In this document: in pieces, positions 43,843 to 53,958 of the stretch | Layout: each line of letters opens with the position of its first letter | How positions within the stretch are numbered: position 1 is the stretch's first letter | Assembly: GCF_000812565.1 (NCBI RefSeq) | Contig: NZ_JTAM01000001.1 | Location: 332,893-396,892 of the forward strand | Length of the DNA stretch: 64,000 nucleotides | Direction: 5' to 3' | Origin: Flammeovirga sp. OC4 | Lineage (GTDB): Bacteria > Bacteroidota > Bacteroidia > Cytophagales > Flammeovirgaceae | Made by a program: the position numbers and the translations under genes | Notes under the pieces: generated by a model | The model's input: only the letters and a program-made list of their open reading frames with translations | Told to the model about the DNA's origin: nothing | Databases searched by the model: none

Positions 43843-45786
43843 ATGTTATCGATAAGTAATGTTTCCTTCTATTTCGGAAGTCGTACAATGTATAAAAATG
43901 CTTCCTTGACTGTTTATCCTAAAAACAGAATAGGTATAGTTGGGCATAATGGTGCGGGTAAAACAACGCTACTGAAGCTTATTAATGGTGATTTTGCTCC
44001 TGATGAAGGTCAAATCTCAATGCCTAAGGAGTGTACAATTGGTTTCTTAAATCAAGATCTATTGTCTTATCAAACGGAAGAATCGATTCTTCACGTAGCC
44101 ATGGAGGCATTTGGTCCTGTTCTGAAAATACAGGAGCAGATTGATGAAATTCTTCATGAAATGGAAACTGATTATAAAGAGGAATTAGTTGAAAAATTAG
44201 CGGGTCTCCAAGAGAAGTTTGAATCGATGGAGGGCTACACTATAAAATCTAAAGCGGAAACTATTCTTGCTGGTTTAGGTTTTAAGGGTGAGGAAATGGA
44301 ACAACCTCTCTACAGTTTTTCTGGTGGATGGAGAATGAGAGTGATGTTGGGTAAATTACTTTTGATGAAACCTGATGTTCTAATGCTTGATGAGCCTACC
44401 AACCACCTTGACCTCCCTTCTATTCAGTGGATTGAAAACTATCTTTCTACGTATGAAGGTGCTGTATTGATCGTTTCCCATGATAGAGAATTCTTGGATA
44501 GAGCTATCAATCAAACAGTGGAAGTTTCTTCGGGTAGATTGACTTCTTACCCAGGTAACTATTCATACTATCTTGAAGCAAAGAAAGAAAGAGCTGAACT
44601 TCAGAAAAACGCTTACGAAAATCAGCAACAAAAAATAAAAGAGACAGAACGCTTTATTGAGCGATTCAGATCCAAAGCGACAAAAGCCAAACAGGTGCAA
44701 TCCAGAGTGAAAATGCTGGATAAAATGGAGATGATTGAAGATGTCAGAGATGACAACCCGGAAATCAATATGGATTTCAAGTTCACACAGCAACCGGGTA
44801 AAGTCATCAGCGAAATCAAAGATTTTGATAAAGCGTACGGCAATAAAGTCATTTTTAAAGGTGCTGACTTGACACTGATGAGAGGTGATAAAATCGCTTT
44901 AATTGGTGCCAATGGTAAAGGTAAATCTACTTTATTACGTTTGATCAGTGGTCGTGAAGGGGCTGACAGAGGAGAAAGAAAAGGTGGTCATAATGTGATT
45001 ACTGCTTTCTACGCTCAGCATCAATTGGAAGACTTGAATGTAGAAAATGAAATCCTTGATGAATTGAAACAAGCCGGTTCTGAAAAGACAGAACAAGAAT
45101 TGAGAAGTGTTTTAGGCTGTTTCTTATTCGGAGGTGATGAAATTTTCAAAAAAATCAAAGTTCTTTCGGGTGGAGAGAAATCAAGAGTAGCATTAGCAAA
45201 AACGCTGATTTCTGAGGCTAACTTCTTAATGCTTGACGAACCTACCAACCACTTGGATATTCCTTCTGTAAATATCCTTATCCAAGCTTTACAACAATAT
45301 TTGGGTACTTACTTAGTCGTATCCCATGATAGACACTTTATCTCTAGAGTTGCCAATAAGATCTGGTACATCGAAAATGGTAAACTGAAAGAATACCCTG
45401 GTACTTATGCTGAATGGGTAGACTGGAAGAAGAAAATGGAGGAAGAGAATGCTTTACTAGCTCAATTGGATGCAGAAGAGCAACCAAAAGAGAAGAAAAG
45501 CAAGAAGAAGAAAATGACCAATAATGAGCTGAAAGAGTGGCAGAAACGCTATAAGAAAGCTAAGCAGGAAATGGAAAAGGCAGAAGAAAAAGTGATGGAG
45601 CTTGAAGAAAAGAAAGAAGAAATAGAATCTTCTTTAGCAGATCCTGAAGTTTTCGGAAATCCTGATAAATTAGCAGAAGTGAATGCTACTTATGCTCAAG
45701 TGAAGGAGGATTTAGAAGAAGTAACAGAGACTTGGGAAGAGTGGATCATGGAAGTGGACGAATTAGAAGAAATCAAGCCAGACTAA
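43843..45786 (+). CDS. ABC-F family ATPase
   Basis: This is a soluble tandem ATPase of 647 residues, without membrane segments. Walker A of domain 1 is GHNGAGKTTLL and of domain 2 GANGKGKSTLL. Signatures are FSGGWRMRVMLGKLL and LSGGEKSRVALAKTL, and both Walker B/D-loops read LDEPTNHLD. The charged linker with SHDREFL and the long charged coiled-coil C-terminus place it in the ABC-F group (Uup/YdiF type) acting on ribosomes. The EQ/ARE subtype cannot be told from sequence alone. Its ATG is followed by ATCGATAAGT with no SD. The next gene starts 7 nt after its stop. Confidence 0.92.
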   Translation: MLSISNVSFYFGSRTMYKNASLTVYPKNRIGIVGHNGAGKTTLLKLINGDFAPDEGQISMPKECTIGFLNQDLLSYQTEESILHVAMEAFGPVLKIQEQIDEILHEMETDYKEELVEKLAGLQEKFESMEGYTIKSKAETILAGLGFKGEEMEQPLYSFSGGWRMRVMLGKLLLMKPDVLMLDEPTNHLDLPSIQWIENYLSTYEGAVLIVSHDREFLDRAINQTVEVSSGRLTSYPGNYSYYLEAKKERAELQKNAYENQQQKIKETERFIERFRSKATKAKQVQSRVKMLDKMEMIEDVRDDNPEINMDFKFTQQPGKVISEIKDFDKAYGNKVIFKGADLTLMRGDKIALIGANGKGKSTLLRLISGREGADRGERKGGHNVITAFYAQHQLEDLNVENEILDELKQAGSEKTEQELRSVLGCFLFGGDEIFKKIKVLSGGEKSRVALAKTLISEANFLMLDEPTNHLDIPSVNILIQALQQYLGTYLVVSHDRHFISRVANKIWYIENGKLKEYPGTYAEWVDWKKKMEEENALLAQLDAEEQPKEKKSKKKKMTNNELKEWQKRYKKAKQEMEKAEEKVMELEEKKEEIESSLADPEVFGNPDKLAEVNATYAQVKEDLEEVTETWEEWIMEVDELEEIKPD

Positions 45787-45793
45787 ATACCCA

Positions 45794-46720
45794 ATGAATC
45801 CTTACGATGTAGGTTATTATGAGACCGAAGACGGTCATTCTATATATTATGAACAAATTGGGCATCCTATGGGGATGCCTGTTTTGTATTTGCACGGAGG
45901 TCCGGGTGCTGGGTTAGACACTGACTATCATTTACTTCTCCCCTCTTTACAAAATATTAGACTTATCGGAATAGATCAAAGAGGTGCAGGAAAAAGCAAA
46001 CCCTTAGGAAGTCTTAAAAACAACAGTATTGAATTTTTAGTCAAAGACCTTGAACAAATCAGGCAACATCTGCACATTTCTTCTTGGTATATTTTTGGCG
46101 GTAGCTGGGGCTCAACTTTAGCGTTAGCTTACTCCTATTTTCATCCTCAGCAAGTTAGAGGACTGAATTTATGGGGAATTTTCTTTGGCAATCAACAAGA
46201 GATCAATTGGCTGTATAAAGACACCGCTCCTGTTATGTATTCAGACATCTTTTCGAAGTTGTTTGACACTTCTCCCACCCATACTCCTCAAGCATTATTT
46301 TCTGATTTTGAAAAAAAGCTAAAAGTACCTGAACTTGTCAAACAATATGCTACAAAATGGCTGTTATGGGAAGCATTTACCGCAGAGCACCCTGACCCTG
46401 TTTTTGAAGACTTCAATCAATGGCAAGCCTCCCCTCAAGCAATTGCCTGTGCAAAAATTGAGAATCATTATTTCCTCAATGTCCCTTTATTAATCAATGG
46501 ACAAGAAGTAGAGCACTCCTTTGAAAAGGTAGATTTTGATTTTCCTATCTATATCACCCACGGCAGAAATGATCTCGTCACACCAGCTGCGTCAGCGCTG
46601 AAGCTCAAAAGCTTATTTCCTCACTCAGAAATTAATATCATCAAAAATAGTGGTCACTCTTTGGGACATGAAGATTTAAAAGAAAGTATTTTATATTTTG
46701 GTGAAAGGCTTTTGGGATAA
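45794..46720 (+). CDS. Proline iminopeptidase-family alpha/beta hydrolase
   Basis: The 308-residue S33-type hydrolase removes N-terminal proline or related residues. The segments LHGGPGAGLD, IDQRGAGKS and GGSWGSTLALAYSYFHP (nucleophile Ser in GGSWG) are characteristic of proline iminopeptidases. The late ITHGRNDLVTPAAS provides the catalytic Asp region, and GHSLGHE the His. It starts 7 nt after the ABC-F gene and so is probably in the same operon. No terminator is obvious between this gene and the next gene's promoter. Confidence 0.88.
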   Translation: MNPYDVGYYETEDGHSIYYEQIGHPMGMPVLYLHGGPGAGLDTDYHLLLPSLQNIRLIGIDQRGAGKSKPLGSLKNNSIEFLVKDLEQIRQHLHISSWYIFGGSWGSTLALAYSYFHPQQVRGLNLWGIFFGNQQEINWLYKDTAPVMYSDIFSKLFDTSPTHTPQALFSDFEKKLKVPELVKQYATKWLLWEAFTAEHPDPVFEDFNQWQASPQAIACAKIENHYFLNVPLLINGQEVEHSFEKVDFDFPIYITHGRNDLVTPAASALKLKSLFPHSEINIIKNSGHSLGHEDLKESILYFGERLLG

Positions 46721-46843
46721 AGATCGAATGAATTAAAAACTCTATTAATTATATATTTTGAAATACAGCAATACATTCCTCAGAATTAGAATAAGTGAAT
46801 GATTATTTCTGTATTATTTTTTAATTAATTGGATGAAAAGCTT

Positions 46844-46851
46844 TAAATTTG
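46844..46851 (+). promoter_or_regulatory. -7 promoter box for the acyltransferase-like gene
   Basis: TAAATTTG is an exact TAnnTTTG match, 42 nt before the ATG. No well-placed TTG was found upstream. Confidence 0.4.
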
Positions 46852-46893
46852 TTTACTACTAGTCCAATTGATTGACCTTTAATAATTCAAAAA

Positions 46894-48180
46894 ATGACCA
46901 CTCAACAAACTGATCTTCAAAATATAAAAAATGACATTTTGGATAATAGCACCAAAAACATGAATAAAACGTCAGTAAGTGAGGAGCTAATCATTGAATC
47001 AGCACCAAAGGAAATAAAGGATAACGCACATATTCTTGATGATTATTTTGATGCTGGCTATGCCTACAGTATCACTCAAGTTTTATTGAAGCATATTAAT
47101 AGTGGCTATTTTAGAGTCAAGTTTGTTGGTTTTGACACGATTCCAGAAAGAAATAACCCTGATCACCCATTAATATATGCCAGTAATCACTCTGGTATGG
47201 CCTTCCCATGGGACGCGATTAGCTTTGTTTCAGGATTATTTGAGAAGAATAATTTTGAGATGAAAAATAGTGTAAGAGCTATCACTGCTCCTGCATTATC
47301 AAGAAGTCAATTCATGAACCCTTTTTTAATTAAAAACTTCTGGAAAAAACTAGGAGCTATTGATGCTACTTGGCTCAATTACGAAACGGCCATGCATTAC
47401 AATGGCTCCAATATATTGGTCTACCCTGAAGGAGTACCTGGTATTGGAAAAGGTTTTAATAATAAATATACTTTACAGCGTTTGGCTACCTCTACGCTGA
47501 GAATGAGTATTAAATATAAGACGGATATTATTCCATTTGCCACTGTCAATGGAGAGTTTATCAACCCTTTCAGCTATAGTGTTTCTCTACTGAATGATTT
47601 CGTGCAAAAGCTCGGTATTCCATTTCTGCCTATTGGGTTTATGACAACATTAATTCCTATTCAACCTTGGTTATTTTATTTTGCATTCCCTGCCAACCTT
47701 ACGTTTGTGAGAGGTAAAAGAATTAAACCTTATGAAATGCTTGACAATAGGAATATTGAGGATATTTCTGAAGAGGAAATTTTACAACTAAGTGAAACTA
47801 TACATGATCAAATGCAAGTTGAATTACAGAAGGCAGTTGATCTCTATGGACAAAAGCCCTATGATTTATGGGATCTCTTAGAAATTAGTTTTAAGAATAT
47901 TGGCAGAACGTTTAAGTTCTTCCCTGCACTTTGGCCTATCCTCTTCAATAAACATAAAGACGACTTTGTTAAAACAAAAGAAAAGGCTGCCTTGAATAAT
48001 GGAGGAATTTACCCTCAAAAAATAGAAGAGCAATTAGAAGTTGTCCAACCTGTTGTTGATCATGATAAAGACATAGAAATCACCGTAGAAACGGTAGTAG
48101 ACACACTGTTAGACAACCCTGGAATTGTACTTTTCTACACTCCAATTGCAGGATTACTACATCTTTTTTCTTCGAAATAA
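46894..48180 (+). CDS. Lysophospholipid acyltransferase (PlsC-like) family protein
   Basis: The 428-residue protein has a PlsC/LPLAT-like core at about 75-260. Landmarks are YASNHSGMAFPWDAISF (motif I) and VYPEGVPGIGKGF (motif III), followed by KTDIIPFATVNGEFINP (motif IV). In PlsC motif I the catalytic pair is usually H-x4-D. Here His99 and Asp107 are separated by seven residues, as in some TMEM68/DGAT-like relatives. The C-terminal ~170 residues include two hydrophobic segments, suggesting membrane association. The acyl donor and acceptor are unknown. A terminator follows. Confidence 0.78.
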   Translation: MTTQQTDLQNIKNDILDNSTKNMNKTSVSEELIIESAPKEIKDNAHILDDYFDAGYAYSITQVLLKHINSGYFRVKFVGFDTIPERNNPDHPLIYASNHSGMAFPWDAISFVSGLFEKNNFEMKNSVRAITAPALSRSQFMNPFLIKNFWKKLGAIDATWLNYETAMHYNGSNILVYPEGVPGIGKGFNNKYTLQRLATSTLRMSIKYKTDIIPFATVNGEFINPFSYSVSLLNDFVQKLGIPFLPIGFMTTLIPIQPWLFYFAFPANLTFVRGKRIKPYEMLDNRNIEDISEEEILQLSETIHDQMQVELQKAVDLYGQKPYDLWDLLEISFKNIGRTFKFFPALWPILFNKHKDDFVKTKEKAALNNGGIYPQKIEEQLEVVQPVVDHDKDIEITVETVVDTLLDNPGIVLFYTPIAGLLHLFSSK

Positions 48181-48200
48181 AAAAACTTAAATAAGAATAA

Positions 48201-48236
48201 AACAGCATTTGGAATATGATTTCAAGTGCTGTTTTT
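48201..48236 (+). terminator. Intrinsic terminator of the acyltransferase-like gene
   Basis: Stem AACAGCA / TGCTGTT with inner TTG / CAA pairs, then TTTTGTTTATTT. Confidence 0.75.
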
Positions 48237-48270
48237 GTTTATTTATGCTTAGAAATGAAATCACAATAGA

Positions 48271-48867
48271 ATGAATAAAAAAACAGTTCAAATACTTTTA
48301 GGTGTTTTAGTAGTACTTTTAATAGGTGGTGGAGCCTACTTTTATTTTCAAAGCGATTCGCCTGAAATGACCTTTATTAAGATAAAAAGATCAATTGACA
48401 ATAAGGACTTACAGACGTTTAATGAATGTGTTGACGTTGATCAAGTAGTCAATAGTGTAATCGATCAATACTTAGAATATATGACCACAAAAAATAACGG
48501 AGAATTGGATATAGCAACAGGGCTGATTGCCTTTATGCGTCCCTCTATTATTGAAATGGTAAAACAAGAAATTAGAAACAGTATTGAGCAAGGGAAGATT
48601 GAAATCCCCACTGAAATGAGTATCAGTGCTGAAGTGTTAGGTCTAATGGCCATTGCGAATGGAGATGGTGCCAATTTCAAAGGCACAAAAGATAGAAAGA
48701 TCTCTGAAAATCAAGCTGAAATCACTTTTGTTCTTCAACTTGATGGAGCTACAGAAACAAATGATGTACTCGTAAAATTTAGAAAAACACCTACCGGATG
48801 GCAAATTTATGATGTACTAAATCTTGGACCACTTGCTGAGACCTATGTAAAGACGCAGCAGCAATAA
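48271..48867 (+). CDS. Membrane-anchored protein, DUF4878-like (unknown)
   Basis: The 198-residue protein has an N-terminal membrane anchor (QILLGVLVVLLIGGGAYFYF) and an extracytoplasmic domain. The segment PEMTFIKIKRSIDNKDLQTF and the closing FRKTPTGWQIYDVLNLG suggest an NTF2-like/DUF4878-type fold. No catalytic motif is seen. It is monocistronic, enclosed by terminators on both sides. Confidence 0.65.
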   Translation: MNKKTVQILLGVLVVLLIGGGAYFYFQSDSPEMTFIKIKRSIDNKDLQTFNECVDVDQVVNSVIDQYLEYMTTKNNGELDIATGLIAFMRPSIIEMVKQEIRNSIEQGKIEIPTEMSISAEVLGLMAIANGDGANFKGTKDRKISENQAEITFVLQLDGATETNDVLVKFRKTPTGWQIYDVLNLGPLAETYVKTQQQ

Positions 48868-48882
48868 TGCTAAAAATCAAAT

Positions 48883-48928
48883 AAAAAAAGTGGGGATTGA
48901 TGATTGGTCATTAATCCCCACTTTTTTT
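48883..48928. terminator. Bidirectional intrinsic terminator
   Basis: Perfect 16-bp stem AAAAAAAGTGGGGATT / AATCCCCACTTTTTTT with a 14-nt loop, between convergent genes. Confidence 0.92.
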
Positions 48929-48968
48929 ATCTTAAGACTGATGTATTTGATAGGGTTTGAACACCTTT

Positions 48969-49862
48969 TTATTCAAAACGTGAACTAACCACCAATTCTT
49001 TATTATTACCTTTCACCCAATCATAAAATCCTTCTCCAGATTTCACACCTAAGATTCCAGCTTCTACCATATTCACTAATAAAGGAGATGGAGCATATTT
49101 ATCATCACCTAACCCATCTTGTAAAACCTTCATGATGGATAAGCAAACATCCAATCCGATAAAATCGGCTAATTGAAGTGGACCCATAGGGTGAGCCATT
49201 CCCAATTTCATGATGGTATCAATTTCACTCACACCTGCTACTCCGTTTTGTAGCGAGATTATTGCCTCATTAATCATTGGCATTAAAATTCTATTTGCCA
49301 CAAAACCTGCATAATCATTAGCAGGAACTGGTACCTTATGGATCTTTTTGGAAACCGCTATGACTTGATCTGTTACCTCTTTTGAAGTTAAATAGCCATT
49401 GATCACTTCTACCAATTTCATCATAGGTACAGGATTCATAAAGTGCATACCGATGACTTGTTCAGGTCTTTTTGTGACAGCTCCAATTTTTGTAATGGAA
49501 ATTGAAGATGTATTGGAAGCTAAAATTGCAGAAGGCTTAGTGAAACGATCTAGATCTCTAAAAATTTGAAGCTTAATTTCAACATTTTCTGTAGCTGCTT
49601 CTACCACTAGGTCAGCATCAGCAACACCCTCTTCTAATGAAGTAAAGGTTGTGAGGTTATTCAACGTTTGTATTTTCACCTCTTCTGTGATCTTTTCCTT
49701 TTTGATTAAGCGATCTAGATTCTTTGAAATAGTGGCAATCGCCTTGTCTAGTGCCTGTTCGTTAATGTCAACAAGTGAAACATCATACCCATTTTGAGCA
49801 AAAACATGGGCTATTCCGTTACCCATCGTTCCCGAACCGATTACTGAAATCTTGTTCATCAA
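48969..49862 (-). CDS. 3-hydroxyacyl-CoA (3-hydroxybutyryl-CoA) dehydrogenase
   Basis: The 297-residue NAD(P)-dependent dehydrogenase interconverts 3-hydroxyacyl-CoA and 3-ketoacyl-CoA. The N-terminal Rossmann motif is VIGSGTMGNGIAHVFAQNGY, followed by D at the end of beta-2 (VDI). Catalytic-region segments are HFMNPVPMMKLVEVI (His) and ETVSK-type VPANDYAGFVANRILMP. The size fits the short Hbd/PaaH form. Degradation of fatty acids or butyrate-type metabolism are plausible roles. No thiolase or enoyl-CoA hydratase gene is adjacent. Confidence 0.93.
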   Translation of the reverse strand: MMNKISVIGSGTMGNGIAHVFAQNGYDVSLVDINEQALDKAIATISKNLDRLIKKEKITEEVKIQTLNNLTTFTSLEEGVADADLVVEAATENVEIKLQIFRDLDRFTKPSAILASNTSSISITKIGAVTKRPEQVIGMHFMNPVPMMKLVEVINGYLTSKEVTDQVIAVSKKIHKVPVPANDYAGFVANRILMPMINEAIISLQNGVAGVSEIDTIMKLGMAHPMGPLQLADFIGLDVCLSIMKVLQDGLGDDKYAPSPLLVNMVEAGILGVKSGEGFYDWVKGNNKELVVSSRFE

Positions 49863-50136
49863 TTATTATTGTGTTTATTTATGTGTGTTGTCGCGTAGGA
49901 GATCTTTACATTCCATAAAAGAACGATCAGACTTTACCTACTATTATTGGTAAAATAACATCTAATTAAATGAAAAAATATTCATTTATAAAATGCTCAA
50001 CAAATAAAAAGAAAACAATAATAAATATCCAGTTCTTTCATAGAATAACATTATAAATTATTATATGATATTGCGTTTTCATATATTTACAATTAGATTT
50101 TTTTACTGTTCATAACTTCAATATACAATCATCTAT

Positions 50137-51693
50137 ATGCAAACATCCAAAAAGCTGTTACATGTTACGTTGTGTGTATTATTACCTCTACTTAGTTTTG
50201 CTTTCTCGCCCTTAAAAAAAGGAGACCCAACATGGATTAGAAGAGAATATAGAGAGGCTTATTTCCCGAAAGATAAATTCTTAGTTGGATTTCAAGTCGC
50301 TGAGAATACAACAGTAGAACTCAAGGAAGAAAACCTGAAAAACTTAAAGCAGTTAGCACAAAATGAGCTTGCAGAAAGTGTATCTGTTCGAATTGAAAGT
50401 GTGAGTAAACTAGACATTGGCTCCGCGAGTGGTGCGTCTTACGAAAATTTCAAACAAAACAGTACTTCCTTTTCAAATGTAAGTCTTTCAGGGGTCAAAG
50501 TGGAAACACATTATGATGAGAAAAAATTGATTCTGTATGTTTTTGCTTATGTCAATATCAAAGAATTACTTCAAAGCAACAGGACTAGAATATCGACTTA
50601 CATCGAAAAAATCAAAAGTACCAAACAGCAAGCTGAGAATAATATCAGTGCAGGAAATTCAGCCTTAGCAAAAAAAGCTTTAAGGCGTGTTTTACCTACA
50701 TTCCGTGAAATTGAAGAGCTGTATTCTGTTTCCATCACTTTAGGCGATAAAGTTGGATTAGATTATGAAGAGTTTTTATTGCTAGAAACAGAGGTTTCTC
50801 AACTTATGGCTCAATTGAACAATAGAGAAATTGCATCTGTAAACGAATTAGCCAATGAGATCTCATCAACGCTTTCAGACCAAATCAAAGTTTCTAATCA
50901 AGGTTTATTATTAGAAAACTTTACATTTGAAGACACTAAAATGGGTAGTAAATTTTCAAGAAAACTCAATCAACTTCTTGAACTATCTTTGAGTGCTGAA
51001 GGAATGTTTAAAGTAACAAACTCTGAAAGCCCCTCTAACAAATATGTGATTACTGGTACGATATGGGAAAATGAAGGCCAACTTTCAGTCATTTCAATTT
51101 TAAGAGATATTGCGACCAAAAGTATTATTGGTAGTTCTGAAAGTAAAATCAGTATTGAAGCCTTAAACAACCTCTCTTACAAGCCTCAAAACCTACAGCA
51201 GGCCATGATGGTACAACAGCAATTCTCGAGTGATGTGATTGAGAATAGTGGTTTATCATTAGAGGTCATCACCAATAAAGGAAACAACAGTCCCATTTTC
51301 GCTATGGGAGATATCATGTCATTATACGTAAAAGCAAACCGACCTTGTAAAGTAAGGTTTATTTATCACATGGCAGATGGAACAAAAGTATTACTATTGG
51401 ATAACTATACCATTGGTCAACATCAAGTAAATCAAATGGTAAAAGTAAGCCAAGAATTTCAATGCTATCCTCCTTTTGGAATTGAAACACTTCAAGCTTT
51501 TGCAAAAACAGGTGGAAACTTTGAACCTCTAAATACTACAAACCAACAAGGTTACGTTTTTATTAATGATGATATTGAAACAATCAATGCAAAAAATAGA
51601 AAAGTAATTATTGAAAATAGTGAAATAGAGGGAGCCAATGAAGTGGCATTTGCGGAAAAAAGGGTATTAATCACTACCCTACCAGCGAATTAA
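50137..51693 (+). CDS. LPP20/DUF4384-like secreted protein
   Basis: The 518-residue protein has a signal peptide (LLPLLSFAFS). Residues about 28-150 resemble the LPP20 domain (DKFLVGFQVA, then NLKQLAQNELAESVSVRIES). A helical region follows, and residues about 385-470 fit a DUF4384-like domain (SPIFAMGDIMSLYVKANRPC, then YPPFGIETLQAFAKT). I recall DUF4384 fused to caspase-type domains in other bacteria, so its position upstream of a TPR-caspase gene is suggestive. It is the first gene of the cluster and is separated by 125 bp and a promoter box from the next gene. Confidence 0.78.
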   Translation: MQTSKKLLHVTLCVLLPLLSFAFSPLKKGDPTWIRREYREAYFPKDKFLVGFQVAENTTVELKEENLKNLKQLAQNELAESVSVRIESVSKLDIGSASGASYENFKQNSTSFSNVSLSGVKVETHYDEKKLILYVFAYVNIKELLQSNRTRISTYIEKIKSTKQQAENNISAGNSALAKKALRRVLPTFREIEELYSVSITLGDKVGLDYEEFLLLETEVSQLMAQLNNREIASVNELANEISSTLSDQIKVSNQGLLLENFTFEDTKMGSKFSRKLNQLLELSLSAEGMFKVTNSESPSNKYVITGTIWENEGQLSVISILRDIATKSIIGSSESKISIEALNNLSYKPQNLQQAMMVQQQFSSDVIENSGLSLEVITNKGNNSPIFAMGDIMSLYVKANRPCKVRFIYHMADGTKVLLLDNYTIGQHQVNQMVKVSQEFQCYPPFGIETLQAFAKTGGNFEPLNTTNQQGYVFINDDIETINAKNRKVIIENSEIEGANEVAFAEKRVLITTLPAN

Positions 51694-51738
51694 TTCAAAT
51701 AAGGCTTATAGATGTCATTCTATTTTTAACATTATTAA

Positions 51739-51746
51739 TAAATTTG
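51739..51746 (+). promoter_or_regulatory. -7 promoter box within the envelope cluster
   Basis: TAAATTTG is an exact TAnnTTTG match, 72 nt before the ATG of the OmpA-type gene. It suggests that the three downstream genes can be transcribed independently of the first one. Confidence 0.45.
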
Positions 51747-51818
51747 CATGATTGCTATTTAGATTTCATGCTAAGTGCACAACTATTACAACAACTTCTT
51801 TAACGTCTAGTATCAATT

Positions 51819-53942
51819 ATGATCGATTCTATGCCATTATATAAGTATATAAAAAGCTATACTAAAGTTATATGGTTATCGCTTACATTACTTTTAGGTC
51901 TGAGTACTTTTTCTTTCGCTCAAGCTCAGAATAAAAAACAAATCAAATTACCAGACAATGTTAGTTCTCCAATGTATAGAGAGTATGCTCCTTCTTTGAA
52001 TGCGGAAGGTAATATACTGATATTTCAAGCGAATAGAGGAGAGAATAGACAATGGGGTATTTACGAAACAATTACTAAAGACGAAGGTAAAACCTGGTCT
52101 GACCCTGTTGGGGTTGATAGTGTGAATAATTATGGTTCAGAAAACGATCTAATTGGTGGACCTTCCATCTCCTATGACGGTAATACATTATACTATTTTG
52201 CACACTTTGACGATGGTATTGGGGCTGAAGATATTTATTACTCTACAAGGATTGGGGACAAATGGAGTGCCCCTAAAAATATTGGTGCTCCGATCAACTC
52301 GAAATTTCATGAAAGTTTCCCATCCGTTACTGCAGACGGTCAACAAATGTATTTTATGAGAATGGACACCGTACAATCTGAAAATGGTTCCAATTGCTTT
52401 GAGATTATGGTTTCTCACAAACAAAGTGATGGTAAGTGGGGAGAACCTGAAGCTCTACCGGCTCCTATCAATATTGGTTGTGAAAAAGCACCAAGAATAC
52501 TTTCAGACGGTAGAACGTTGATTTTTTCTTCCATTCGTGCAGGTGGTAAAGGTGATTATGATTTATGGATGAGTAAACTAGGCTTTAATGGCGAATGGTC
52601 AGAACCTATTAATATGCACTTTGTAAATACGAAAACGGCTGACCTTTATGCTTCAATTTCAGCATCTGGCGAGGACCTTTACTTCCTAAACAGAGGGGCT
52701 GTTGACCCAAAAGTATTAAAGAAGTTCCCCGAAGAGAAAGGACAAGAAGATATTTTCACGGTTTATATTCCGGAGGAATTCAAGCAATATAAAAGCAAAA
52801 CTATCCAAGGTAGAATATTCGATATAGCCAACAATACTCCTGTTCAAGCTTCATTTATTGTAAGAGATCGTTCGACAACGGAAAAACTTTTTGAAATACC
52901 TGTAGCCGAAGATGGTCAATTTGCACTGGTGTTAACAGAAGGTATTGATTACGAAATCACGGTCAATAAAGAAGGCTACTCCACAACCATTTTCTCTGAA
53001 AACTTAATGAGTTTAGATCATTATGCAAGAGAAGAAAAAGACTTTGGATTGTTTAGTACTGCAACGCTTAATTTGGAGGTTTTTGATGCAGATATCATGC
53101 ATAAAATTCCGGCTGATATTAAAGTAAAAAGTCTTACCACACAGCAATTCTTAAGTTCAGTTTCTTTTCAACAGGAAAATAAGACCTATCAATTAGCATT
53201 GCCTTTAAACGATAAGTATGAAGTTACGATTACGAAAGAAAACTTCAAACCTCAATCCTTCCAATTTGACCTAACAGGTTTCTTACTTTATCAGTCTTTT
53301 GAAAAATCAATTGAATTAAATCCTGTAAAAATCGAAATGGAATTCAATATTGAAGATGCTGTCACCGCACAAGGTCTTCAAGCTATGATTATTCTTCATA
53401 ATACTGATACAGACGAAAGAATTGCTATCGCAGCAGAAAAAGGTGAAGATGGTAAGTATAAAGTAGAGGTAAGAGATGGAGCCAACTATCAAGTAGAAGT
53501 ACGAAGTCCAAGAGGTTACTCTTTCTTCTCTTCAAAGTTAAAAGCCGGTACTAAGAAAAATTTTGATGTAGCACTTACCGAATTAAAACCGAATACAAAG
53601 CTACCTCTAAAAGACATCTTGTTTGAATCAAATTCATCTGAAATTATTGAAAGTAGTTACCGAGAGTTAAAACGTTTGGTAAAACTGATGAAGGATAATC
53701 CTAATATTACGGTTGAATTGGCAGCACATACAGATGATGTAGGAAGTGATCGATACAACATGAAATTGTCTGAAAATAGAGCAAAAAGTGTTGCTATGTA
53801 CGTGATGCAATTTGGGATTCCAAAATCAAGACTAGTACCAAAGGGGTACGGTGAAACACAACCCGCAGTGGCCAATGATACTGAAGAAAATAAGGCTAAA
53901 AATAGAAGGGTTGAATTAATGGTTCTTTCTGTCAACAACTAA
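51819..53942 (+). CDS. PD40 propeller / CRD / OmpA-family protein (PorE-like architecture)
   Basis: The 707-residue envelope protein has a signal peptide ending TFSFAQA. PD40-type propeller blades follow (about 50-310; ENDLIGGPSISYDGNTLYYF, then HESFPSVTADGQQMYFMRM, then KAPRILSDGRTLIFSS). Next is a carboxypeptidase-regulatory domain (about 328-410; IQGRIFDIANNTPVQASFIV). It closes with an OmpA C-terminal peptidoglycan-binding domain (598-707; LAAHTDDVGSDRYNMKLSEN then RVELMVL). The T9SS component PorE combines TPR, PD40, CRD and OmpA. This protein lacks the TPR part, and the TPR-caspase gene two genes downstream supplies a separate TPR unit. It probably anchors a complex to the cell wall. 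Confidence 0.88.
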   Translation: MIDSMPLYKYIKSYTKVIWLSLTLLLGLSTFSFAQAQNKKQIKLPDNVSSPMYREYAPSLNAEGNILIFQANRGENRQWGIYETITKDEGKTWSDPVGVDSVNNYGSENDLIGGPSISYDGNTLYYFAHFDDGIGAEDIYYSTRIGDKWSAPKNIGAPINSKFHESFPSVTADGQQMYFMRMDTVQSENGSNCFEIMVSHKQSDGKWGEPEALPAPINIGCEKAPRILSDGRTLIFSSIRAGGKGDYDLWMSKLGFNGEWSEPINMHFVNTKTADLYASISASGEDLYFLNRGAVDPKVLKKFPEEKGQEDIFTVYIPEEFKQYKSKTIQGRIFDIANNTPVQASFIVRDRSTTEKLFEIPVAEDGQFALVLTEGIDYEITVNKEGYSTTIFSENLMSLDHYAREEKDFGLFSTATLNLEVFDADIMHKIPADIKVKSLTTQQFLSSVSFQQENKTYQLALPLNDKYEVTITKENFKPQSFQFDLTGFLLYQSFEKSIELNPVKIEMEFNIEDAVTAQGLQAMIILHNTDTDERIAIAAEKGEDGKYKVEVRDGANYQVEVRSPRGYSFFSSKLKAGTKKNFDVALTELKPNTKLPLKDILFESNSSEIIESSYRELKRLVKLMKDNPNITVELAAHTDDVGSDRYNMKLSENRAKSVAMYVMQFGIPKSRLVPKGYGETQPAVANDTEENKAKNRRVELMVLSVNN

Positions 53943-53958
53943 GATAATAAAGTAAGTA

